A DNA stretch of 9,928 nucleotides from positions 1 to 9,928 of the forward strand of contig JAUXNL010000476.1 in NCBI GenBank assembly GCA_030684415.1, written 5' to 3'. The notes below the pieces were generated by a model. It ran no database searches. It was not told where the DNA came from and saw only the letters and a list, made by a program, of their open reading frames with translations. Source of the DNA: Moraxellaceae bacterium (lineage in GTDB: Bacteria; Pseudomonadota; Gammaproteobacteria; Pseudomonadales; Moraxellaceae). Shown piece by piece: positions 1-5,514 of this stretch; within the stretch, counting starts at the first letter, position 1, and each line of letters starts with the position of its first letter. A program made the translations under genes and the position numbers.

Positions 1-271
1 TTTCAGCAAGCGGCTAGGGGCATGGGCGCTGTGCATATGCCCTTCGGCACGGTGCCTCTTGGCGGGCCGAAGCGATCAAGTCGTAGGGCGCTCTTCCGAG
101 CTCTTGCCTTGATCGATGGGTTATCGCTTTTGAGCAAGAGCCCGCACTCAGGCGTGACCTAGCAAAAGACAGACATGAGCCCTGCGTTGCAAAACCGCTT
201 CTGAACCCCTCACCGACATTTGCCCTGAGCCCCGTCGGCGCGCATCCGCATCGTAAATTTTCAGGTGCCGC
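1..271. other. Left-edge region without a convincing gene; several inverted repeats
   Basis: No open frame here looks like a real gene. One plus-strand frame is open from the window edge to a TAG at 160-162 (53 codons), but its codon use (AGG, CGA, TTA, CTT) is unlike the neighbours and I recognise no family; it could be the tail of a gene outside the window. The stretch is rich in short perfect inverted repeats: GGGCAT/ATGCCC (18-23 and 37-42), CTTCGGC/GCCGAAG (42-48 and 66-72), CGATCAAG/CTTGATCG (73-80 and 108-115), AAGCGAT/ATCGCTT (70-76 and 123-129) and GCTCTTG/CAAGAGC (100-106 and 135-141). They compete with one another, so no single fold is implied. A structured RNA or a decayed repeat is possible but unproven. 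Confidence 0.35.
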
Positions 272-1849
272 TCAGAACGGCAAGGCATCAATCGCCAAAC
301 GCCCCAACCCCAGCAGCAGGCCGATAAATGCGCCGACCACCACGCCATTGACGCGAATCATGTGCAAATCGCCACCCACTTCGGTTTCGATCTTGGCAAT
401 CATCTCGCGCGTGTCCCAGTCGTGAATCTTTTCGCTGACATAGGCAATGATGGCGTCGGCATAGTCCGTCGTGAAGGTCACCACGGCCTCTTCGATTTCG
501 TGATTGAGCTGCAGGCGCACGCGCTCGTTCTGCTGCAAGTGCTCACCCAGGCGCAAGAGAATGCCGCGCAGGTTGCTGGCAAGGCCGGAGTCCGGGCGCT
601 CAAGATCGCGCTTGATGGCATCGCGCAGGATGACGGTGGCGCCGGTCATGAACTTCACCACCGACTCACTGTCGGCCAATGCATTCTTGGTGGCATTGAG
701 CTTCTTTGAAGCGCGCGACGTCTTCTTGCGCAAGTCCTTCATCAGTTGCGTGGCTGAGGCTTCGAGACGGACACGCCAAGGGTGCTCGCGGTCTTCCAGC
801 AACTTTTCCACCTGATCCATGAAGGTGTTGATGGTGCGCTGCTGCACGTCGATACCGATCCAGCTGGCTCCGCGTGCCAGCCCGCCCACGCCCAGCTCCT
901 CGAAAATGGTAGCAGCGATGTCACGGGCTTTTTCCGGATTGGCTTTTATCCACTTGTCAGCCGCATCGAGGCCGCGCTGCAGCGCCTCGTGATGAAAATC
1001 GTTTTCCAGAACGGCACGCAGCATTTCACTCGTCATCTGGTGAACCGGTGTGTTCTTGGCCCACTCCACCGCGTTCTGCTGGATAAAAGCTTCGATGTCG
1101 CGGCTTTCAAATACCTGCAACAAGCGCGGCCCTACACGCTGCAGAAAAGCGGCGGTGGCCGCGACATTTTCTTCATCGGCCAGCCAACGCCCGATCATCA
1201 GGCTGGCGTCGGTATTGCGCAGCGACTGACGCACAATCGGCGCCGCCAGAAAATTCTCCTGCACAAAGCGGCCCATCGATTCGGCAATGCGCGCCTTGTT
1301 GCGCGGAATGATTTCTGTGTGCTCCAGCAATAGCCGCGGCATCGGCAGCTTTCCAAACGGATTGCGGAACAACACGGTGACGGCATACCAGTCGGCCAAG
1401 CCACCGACCACACCGGCTTCCGCCGCCAGCGCCAGAATACCGATCAGTGCGGCATGCGCCGGCAGCAATTTTTCCAGCACCAGAAACAGCAGCCAGAGCA
1501 CGGCGGCGCTGACCAGCGCCATCGTGGCGAGGTTGCGGCTGCGTGCAAGGCTTGGCGGAGTGGTGTGGCCGGGTGGCGTTGCATGAGCAGGCGGAGTGGG
1601 CGCACCCGACGGCGTCGCCGGAGCAGGTTTTGCAGTTTTACCCATAGTTTCGGTTGAGGCAGCTCCCGGCGTTGCAGCTGTGCCTTGTAATGCCGCCGGG
1701 CTCTGGGCCGCGACCGTGTTCGGCGCTGAATCAGGAACCGGTGGTATGCCCGTGCCGTCGGGCAAGGCGGCGCCCGCTGGCGTGTCCGCCGCCGCAGTGG
1801 CGCTACGGGATGTATCGGCGCTTGAGGGTGTGACAGGAGGAGAAGACAT
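272..1849 (-). CDS. DUF445 family membrane protein (YjiN-like) with Pro/Ala-rich N-terminal extension
   Basis: A 525-residue protein. From about residue 101 to the end it matches the DUF445 pattern known from E. coli YjiN: a first membrane segment (about 109-127), a second hydrophobic segment (about 133-152) running into the signature GGLADWYAVTVLFRNP, then IPRNKARIAESMGRFVQENF, a long helical soluble region, and a final membrane segment near residues 501-518. The biochemical role of the family is not established; it is probably an inner-membrane protein with a large helical domain. Residues 1-100 are low-complexity Pro/Ala/Thr and are not part of the usual family. The start at 1849 is the furthest ATG and has no clear Shine-Dalgarno. 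ATG codons at residues 69 and 110 are alternatives; residue 110 would cut into the first membrane segment, so 69 is the more credible internal start. The gene stands alone, with REP elements upstream and no clear terminator downstream. Confidence 0.88.
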   Translation of the reverse strand: MSSPPVTPSSADTSRSATAAADTPAGAALPDGTGIPPVPDSAPNTVAAQSPAALQGTAATPGAASTETMGKTAKPAPATPSGAPTPPAHATPPGHTTPPSLARSRNLATMALVSAAVLWLLFLVLEKLLPAHAALIGILALAAEAGVVGGLADWYAVTVLFRNPFGKLPMPRLLLEHTEIIPRNKARIAESMGRFVQENFLAAPIVRQSLRNTDASLMIGRWLADEENVAATAAFLQRVGPRLLQVFESRDIEAFIQQNAVEWAKNTPVHQMTSEMLRAVLENDFHHEALQRGLDAADKWIKANPEKARDIAATIFEELGVGGLARGASWIGIDVQQRTINTFMDQVEKLLEDREHPWRVRLEASATQLMKDLRKKTSRASKKLNATKNALADSESVVKFMTGATVILRDAIKRDLERPDSGLASNLRGILLRLGEHLQQNERVRLQLNHEIEEAVVTFTTDYADAIIAYVSEKIHDWDTREMIAKIETEVGGDLHMIRVNGVVVGAFIGLLLGLGRLAIDALPF

Positions 1850-1935
1850 GATGATTGCGTGTAGTCGAAGAAAGCCTGCACGCTACCCAAGTCGGGGCGC
1901 GTCGGCAATCCGCATCCACAGGCTGAAGCAGGTGT

Positions 1936-1961
1936 TGTAGGAGCGGCTTCAGCCGCGAAGC
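1936..1961 (+). repeat. REP element, copy 1 (plus orientation)
   Basis: The 26-bp unit has a palindromic core, GCGGCT-TC-AGCCGC, at 1943-1956 and is preceded by TGTAGGA. It is identical over all 26 positions to the reverse complement of 2047-2072 and identical to 3452-3477. The left flank GAAGCAGGTGTTG is also shared with copies 3 and 4, so the true element extends about 10 bp to the left. REPs of this type are normally intergenic and may act as RNA hairpins or transcript-end stabilisers. No RAYT transposase, the usual mobiliser, is present in the window. Confidence 0.88.
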
Positions 1962-2046
1962 CCGTCCGCTTTTGCTTTGCAGATGCACGAGCTTATGGCT
2001 GAGGCGATCTCAACCATCATCTCCTCAAGTGCAAGTATGGAAAAAA

Positions 2047-2072
2047 GCTTCGCGGCTGAAGCCGCTCCTACA
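2047..2072 (-). repeat. REP element, copy 2 (minus orientation)
   Basis: Exact reverse complement of copy 1, with 85 bp between them. The two form an inverted REP pair (BIME-like) that could fold into one long hairpin in a transcript crossing the region. Confidence 0.88.
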
Positions 2073-2158
2073 GAAGATGGGACAGAAGCTGCAGCAGCAC
2101 ATCAAGATCACATTCATGATGCCCAATCGCTACCTAAGATGATGCATAGCTTTATAGG

Positions 2159-2221
2159 TGCGGACTCATCCGCGCGCAGAGCAGGGCTACGGCAATTGCA
2201 GCGTCATCGGCGGAGTCCGCA
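2159..2221. repeat. Pair of short dyads with TGCGGACTC/GAGTCCGCA arms
   Basis: TGCGGACTC (2159-2167) and its exact reverse complement GAGTCCGCA (2213-2221) are 45 bp apart. Each arm sits in its own small palindrome: GCGGA-CTCA-TCCGC at 2160-2173 and GCGGA-G-TCCGC in the right copy. The layout resembles a second, degenerate REP-type pair, but the arms are short and no third copy is in the window. Confidence 0.4.
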
Positions 2222-2260
2222 TGCAGGCGAACCCACCGCCACAAAATAATGCGCAGGTGT

Positions 2261-2288
2261 TGTGGGAGCGGCTTTAGCCGCGAATCCC
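2261..2288 (+). repeat. REP element, copy 3 (plus orientation, variant)
   Basis: A variant with TGTGGGA in place of TGTAGGA and loop TT in place of TC; core GCGGCT-TT-AGCCGC at 2269-2282. It lies 15 bp past the stop of the crotonase gene (minus strand), where its hairpin would fall in the 3' untranslated RNA. It may stabilise or end that transcript, although no T-run follows it. Confidence 0.82.
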
Positions 2289-2303
2289 TTTTCCTACATG
2301 CCC

Positions 2304-3224
2304 TCAGCCTTTGAAAGTAGACATCCCGAAATCGCCGAAGGGTTCGTCGCGTTCGCGGACCGCTTGCTTGAATCCGGCCTCGGCCGCGCGTTGCTGGAAG
2401 GCATGGCCTTCGGCCGTGTGCCGGGTGATGCCGTCGAATACGGTGCCGAGAATTTGTGTCGTGTGCAGTCCTTGCTGCATCACGCTCTGGTTGAGCAGAA
2501 GCTTCATCATTACCAATTGGTTGATCGGCATGCGTGCAATCCTCTCTAGCAATATTTCAAAGCGCTCGTCGAGCTTGTCAGTCGGTGCCGATTCAATCGC
2601 AAGCCCCCACTCTTTGGCTTCTTTACCGGAAAGACAATCGCCGGTGAACAGCAGGCGTTTGGCCTTTTCGAGGCCGAGGCGATAAAACCACAGTGATGTC
2701 GTCGGCGAGCCCCAGACACGTGCGGGCGGATAGCCGATCTTGGCGTCGTCGGCGATGACGAGAAGATCGGAGCACAGCGCCATGTCCGTGCCGCCCGCCA
2801 CGCAAAACCCGTGCACTTTGCACACCACGGGTTTGTCGGAGTGGAACAGGCTCATGAAGCCTTTCATGTTGCGGCTCATGCCGGCGTAGTCGAGCATCGG
2901 GTCCCAGGTTTGCCCCGGGATATGGTTTTGCATCTGCACGAGCGGGTCGACAGGTGAGCCCGGCGGAAATTCACTGCTGCCGTGATCGAAGGCCAGACGC
3001 TCGGCGCTGTCGACAAGATCATAGCCTCCACAAAAGCCGCTGCCGTTGCCGGAGAGTGCCATCACATGCACCGCAGGATCGAGATTGGCACGCTCGACAC
3101 AGGCCGCCAGTTCGCGTGGCATGTCCATCGTGATGCCGTTGCCCCGTGCAGGTCGGTTCAGTGTGATGCGCGCGATACGGCCGGTGACGGCGTAGGTCAT
3201 CGTTTTCAGTTCAGTGATGTGCAT
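2304..3224 (-). CDS. Crotonase/enoyl-CoA hydratase family protein, long subfamily (306 aa)
   Basis: A crotonase-fold protein acting on an acyl-CoA thioester; exact reaction unknown. Visible landmarks are ITLNRP near the N-terminus, oxyanion-hole segments SGFCGGYDL (about 62-70) and HGFCVAGGTDMAL (138-150), then KIGYPPARVWG (162-172), and a C-terminal helical part including FDGITRHTAEG and FKQAVRERDEPFGDF. It is about 40-50 residues longer than a standard crotonase because of an insert at roughly 75-118. Aligned by eye with rat enoyl-CoA hydratase, Glu144 is replaced by Asp147 and Glu164 falls at Pro167, so ordinary hydration should not be assumed. From memory, the GGTD and GYPPARVWG motifs are shared by a widespread subfamily, so this is a subfamily trait rather than damage. 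The start at 3224 has AGAGG 8 nt upstream. The upstream gap carries the 26-bp repeats, and the gene is 359 bp from the other crotonase, so probably has its own promoter. Confidence 0.9.
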   Translation of the reverse strand: MHITELKTMTYAVTGRIARITLNRPARGNGITMDMPRELAACVERANLDPAVHVMALSGNGSGFCGGYDLVDSAERLAFDHGSSEFPPGSPVDPLVQMQNHIPGQTWDPMLDYAGMSRNMKGFMSLFHSDKPVVCKVHGFCVAGGTDMALCSDLLVIADDAKIGYPPARVWGSPTTSLWFYRLGLEKAKRLLFTGDCLSGKEAKEWGLAIESAPTDKLDERFEILLERIARMPINQLVMMKLLLNQSVMQQGLHTTQILGTVFDGITRHTAEGHAFQQRAAEAGFKQAVRERDEPFGDFGMSTFKG

Positions 3225-3312
3225 GGTGAAGGCCTCTTCTGGTGTTATCCCGGTGTTCGATGTGCTGATTTCAGGAGCTGTATTCCGTTGTGCTCATGGT
3301 CAGGTTTGCATT

Positions 3313-3416
3313 CGATGCAACGCTCGCAGGCAAGTGTGGGATTCAACGCCGCTGTTCAAGCACCACACTCAGTGCCGCTCTGTAAGTGTCACATTCAACT
3401 CCGCTCTGTAATTTCT
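3313..3416. repeat. Four-copy degenerate 26-bp tandem repeat upstream of the crotonase gene
   Basis: Units begin at 3313, 3339, 3365 and 3391 with no gaps. By eye, copies 3 and 4 agree at 18 of 26 positions, copies 2 and 4 at 16, copies 2 and 3 at 15, and copy 1 is the most decayed (11-12 matches). The best conserved parts are CATTCAAC and CCGCTCTGTAAGTGT. The array lies 89-192 bp upstream of the crotonase start at 3224. Evenly spaced copies (about 2.5 helical turns) upstream of a promoter can be a multi-site operator, but an eroded minisatellite explains the data equally well. Confidence 0.6.
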
Positions 3417-3451
3417 GCGCTAAAACAACACCCACAAGATGAAGCAGGTTG

Positions 3452-3477
3452 TGTAGGAGCGGCTTCAGCCGCGAAGC
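3452..3477 (+). repeat. REP element, copy 4 (plus orientation)
   Basis: Identical over 26 bp to copy 1, including the core GCGGCT-TC-AGCCGC, and preceded by the related flank GAAGCAGGTTG. It pairs with copy 5, which points the other way. Confidence 0.88.
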
Positions 3478-3532
3478 CCTTTCCTTTACGCCCACGAGGC
3501 AAGATGAAAGCCCGCCTGTCGGCCGCCGTCGT

Positions 3533-3557
3533 CTTCGCGGCTGAAGCCGCTCCCACA
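3533..3557 (-). repeat. REP element, copy 5 (minus orientation)
   Basis: Reverse complement of the TGTGGGA variant with the TC loop. It lies 26 bp past the stop of the 3584-4369 crotonase gene, in its probable 3' untranslated region, and forms an inverted pair with copy 4 (55 bp between them). Confidence 0.86.
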
Positions 3558-3583
3558 GAAAGTCGATCCAGCGCCGTCGGCAC

Positions 3584-4369
3584 TCAATCCTGAGCACCAA
3601 AGTCGCCATGCCGACCTTGCCCACGGCTGAAACGACCCGCGCCGGCAACCGTCTCCCCCGACTGCAACGTGCGCAGGCCATGCGCAAATTCATTCGCGAG
3701 CGCATCGGCCTCCGTCATGCCCCACTGCGCATACGCACTGGCACGGTCGCCACGCAGGCAGGCTTGCGGAAAGGCGGCGATCTGCAAGGCCAGCGCTTCC
3801 GCCGCCGCCATCAGTTCGCCTGACGGCACCACACGGTTGGCCAGCCCGATCTGCAACGCTTCGGTGGCATCCACTGGGCGCCCGGTGAGGATGAGATCGA
3901 GTGCGCGGCTCATGCCGATGGCACGCGGCAGGCGCACCGTGCCGCCATCGATCAGCGGCACGCCGAAGCGCCGGCAGAACACGCCGAACACGGCGCTGGC
4001 GTCGGCCACACGCAAGTCGCACCAGAGCGCGAGCTCCAGCCCGCCGGCCACGCAATAGCCCGAGATGGCTGCAATCACGGGCTTGGACAGCACCATACGG
4101 CTGGGGCCCATCGGCCCGTCGCCCGTCGGGGCAAGGGTGTTGGCGCGGGTGGGGTCGCCACTGGCCACGGCCTTGAGGTCGGCGCCGGCGCAGAAGTGGC
4201 CACCAGCACCGGTCAGGATCGCCACCGACAGGGCGTCATCGGCCTCGAAGGCACGGAAAGCCTCGGCCAGGGCGGCGGCCGTCGGGCCATCTACCGCATT
4301 GCGGGCCTCGGGCCGGTTAAGGGTCACGACAAGTAAAGGAGGGCGGCGCTCGACCAGCACGGCAGTCAT
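3584..4369 (-). CDS. Crotonase/enoyl-CoA hydratase family protein (261 aa)
   Basis: A standard-length crotonase, probably acting in breakdown of an acyl-CoA. Landmarks: VVTLNRPEARNA (14-25), first oxyanion-hole loop GGHFCAGADL (56-65), second SGYCVAGGLELALWCD (103-118) with Glu112 at the position of rat Glu144, then FGVFCRRFGVPLIDGG (128-143), where Cys132 stands at the second catalytic glutamate (Glu164). Only one of the two hydratase glutamates is kept, so hydratase, isomerase or another crotonase activity is open. The ATG at 4367-4369 is chosen; a TTG directly before it (4370-4372) could add one residue. The Shine-Dalgarno is weak. The gene is divergent from the PaaX regulator and shares overlapping promoters with it, which suggests direct control by that repressor and a ligand that is the CoA ester of the pathway (inference). 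A REP follows the stop. Confidence 0.92.
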   Translation of the reverse strand: MTAVLVERRPPLLVVTLNRPEARNAVDGPTAAALAEAFRAFEADDALSVAILTGAGGHFCAGADLKAVASGDPTRANTLAPTGDGPMGPSRMVLSKPVIAAISGYCVAGGLELALWCDLRVADASAVFGVFCRRFGVPLIDGGTVRLPRAIGMSRALDLILTGRPVDATEALQIGLANRVVPSGELMAAAEALALQIAAFPQACLRGDRASAYAQWGMTEADALANEFAHGLRTLQSGETVAGAGRFSRGQGRHGDFGAQD

Positions 4370-4394
4370 CAATAGGTACTCATGAAATCAATGA

Positions 4395-4428
4395 TTGACA
4401 TCCTGTGTAACATTACATAAAAAGTCAA
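4395..4428. promoter_or_regulatory. Overlapping divergent promoters with a shared symmetric operator
   Basis: Rightward: TTGACA (4395-4400), 17-bp spacer, TAAAAA (4418-4423). Leftward, on the minus strand: TTGACT (4428-4423), 17-bp spacer, CAGGAT (4405-4400). In the middle lies the perfect dyad TGTAA-CA-TTACA (4406-4417). The outer TTGAC (4395-4399) and GTCAA (4424-4428) are symmetric about the same axis, 4411.5, so the whole 34-bp block is one nested palindrome. The predicted transcripts have leaders of only about 25 nt to the genes at 4369 and 4457. The -35 boxes match consensus well; the -10 boxes are weak (4/6 and 3/6). A dimeric repressor bound to the dyad would cover the spacers of both promoters; PaaX-family autorepression is the natural reading (inference). 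Confidence 0.62.
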
Positions 4429-4456
4429 ATATCTGCACGCCACTGTATTGATGCTC

Positions 4457-5275
4457 ATGAAGCCCAACCCCCGCTCGCTCATCCTGAACCTATTACTGGC
4501 AGCCGAAGGCGAGCCCCTGTCGGCGCGCGACGCTATCGCCAGTTGCGCGCTGTTCGGCATCCGCGAGAACAGCGTGCGCGTGACGCTGGTGCGGCTGGCG
4601 GCCGCGGGCCTGATTGAAGCCGCCGGCCGTGGCGCCTACCGCCTCGGGCCGAATGCCACTGAGCTGGCGGCCGATGTTGCCACCTGGCGCACGGCCGAAG
4701 ACCGCCTGCGCGAATGGTCGGGCGGCTGGGTGGTGGTGCATGTCGGCAGCCTGGGGCGCAGCGACCGCGTCGCTTTGCGTGCCCGCGACCGGGCCTTGGC
4801 GCTGCTGGGCCTGCGCGAGCTGGAGCGCGGGCTGTTCCTGCGCCCGGACAACCTGCAAGGAGGCGTGGCCGCCGTGCGCGAGCGTTTGCACAAGCTCGGA
4901 CAAGGCAGCGAGGCCGCCGTGTTTGTCGCGCATGATCTCGACGCCGCACGCGAGCAACGCGCACGCGCCTTGTGGGACGGTGACACCTTGTCGCGCGCTT
5001 ACCGCGACATGCGCGCGCGCCTGGAAGACTGGCTGGCGCGTGCGGATGAGCTGGAGCCCGATGTGGCCGCGCGCGAATCGTTTTTGCTGGGCAACGAAGC
5101 CATCCGCCAGTTGGTGTTCGACCCGCTATTGCCGGCACCGCTTGTAGACACGGCAGCACGCCATGCGTTTACCGATGCCGTGCAACGCTTCGACAAAGCC
5201 GGGCATGTCATCTGGCAGCGGCTGCACCTGATGCCCGCCGAGGCACGCGCCAGCGGCGAAGCGGTGGCGCATTGA
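4457..5275 (+). CDS. PaaX-family transcriptional repressor
   Basis: A 272-residue protein with the PaaX arrangement: an N-terminal winged helix (about 5-64; PRSLILNLLLAAEGEPLSAR, then ALFGIRENSVRVTLVRLAAAGLIE and GRGAYRLG), a central domain beginning REWSGGWVVVHVG (85-97), and a C-terminal helical domain with LLGNEAIRQLVFDPLLP. PaaX in E. coli represses phenylacetate catabolism and releases DNA on binding phenylacetyl-CoA; the family generally senses CoA thioesters. The rest of the paa cluster is absent here, so this is a family member and not paaX itself. The ATG at 4457 is chosen because MKPNPRSLI matches the usual family start; ATG 4451 and TTG 4448 are also in frame, and none has a clear Shine-Dalgarno. 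The likely target is the crotonase gene it diverges from, plus its own promoter. Confidence 0.88.
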   Translation: MKPNPRSLILNLLLAAEGEPLSARDAIASCALFGIRENSVRVTLVRLAAAGLIEAAGRGAYRLGPNATELAADVATWRTAEDRLREWSGGWVVVHVGSLGRSDRVALRARDRALALLGLRELERGLFLRPDNLQGGVAAVRERLHKLGQGSEAAVFVAHDLDAAREQRARALWDGDTLSRAYRDMRARLEDWLARADELEPDVAARESFLLGNEAIRQLVFDPLLPAPLVDTAARHAFTDAVQRFDKAGHVIWQRLHLMPAEARASGEAVAH

Positions 5276-5331
5276 CGACTTGCACCAATGGCCCGCACTG
5301 ATGACGCGGGGAGGCTCTGAATATCCCGAAA

Positions 5332-5394
5332 CCGTTCGGGCTGAGCGCTTCAACAGGGTTCTCCTGAACGACTCGAAAAACTCAGGACGAACGG
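5332..5394. repeat. Dispersed-type inverted repeat with CCGTTCG...CGAACGG ends
   Basis: The arms 5332-5345 and 5381-5394 match at 12 of 14 positions (CCGTTCG-GG-CTGAG against CTCAG-GA-CGAACGG). The CCGTTCG, CTGAG and CTCAGGACGAACGG parts resemble a small repeat family seen in many proteobacterial genomes, often near transcript ends. It sits 57 bp past the PaaX stop and could end or protect that transcript; there is no T-run. The rest of the 239-base gap shows only a 5-bp CCCGC/GCGGG hairpin at 5292-5310. Confidence 0.6.
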
Positions 5395-5514
5395 GGCTGT
5401 TCAACGCCGCCCTACTGCAACAGCGCGGCAACAACTCGCCGCGCTGCACCCTATAACGCCACGTTCGCGCAGCGGCATTCGTGGCCAGTGGTAAAAACGA
5501 ATGAGGAATTTGCA

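Larger units (their letters stand above)
1850..2303. other. Intergenic region between DUF445 gene and crotonase gene, carrying REP elements
   Basis: This 454-base gap lies upstream of the DUF445 gene and downstream of the crotonase gene (both minus strand). It contains three REP copies (annotated separately) and a pair of short dyads at 2159-2221. The only open frames here (for example 1977-2249 plus) run through REP sequence and resemble no family. No convincing promoter for the DUF445 gene was found by eye, although it must lie in the right-hand flank of 1849. Confidence 0.6.
3225..3583. other. Intergenic region between the two crotonase genes: 26-bp repeats plus inverted REP pair
   Basis: No gene is supported in this 359-base gap. 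From left to right it holds about 80 bases of unremarkable leader, four degenerate 26-bp tandem units (3313-3416), a short spacer, then two opposed REPs (3452-3477 and 3533-3557). Open frames crossing it, such as 2982-3593 plus and 3343-3705 minus, pass through REP sequence and gene antisense and are not credible. Confidence 0.65.

Noticed and set aside
148..348. Minus-strand 66-aa frame overlapping the end of the DUF445 gene
   Set aside because: Out-of-frame with a well-supported gene, Arg/Cys/Trp-rich composition, no family resemblance.
782..1333. Plus-strand 183-aa frame
   Set aside because: Antisense shadow of the DUF445 coding region; no recognisable motif and the opposite frame carries the conserved family pattern.
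1596..1940. Plus-strand 114-aa frame antisense to the DUF445 N-terminus
   Set aside because: Low-complexity G+C-rich sequence opens several frames here; no start signal or homology. It does add some doubt about the DUF445 extension.
1977..2249. Plus-strand 90-aa frame in the intergenic region
   Set aside because: Runs through REP copy 2 (FAAEAAPTE is translated REP) and the small dyads; not a gene.
3313..3416. CRISPR array
   Set aside because: The 26-bp units are contiguous and degenerate with no unique spacers, and there are no cas genes.
2982..3593. Plus-strand 203-aa frame
   Set aside because: Antisense to the crotonase start, then through the 26-bp repeats and both REPs; a composite of non-coding sequence.
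4533..5159. Minus-strand 208-aa frame
   Set aside because: Arg/Ala-rich antisense shadow of the PaaX-type gene in G+C-rich DNA.
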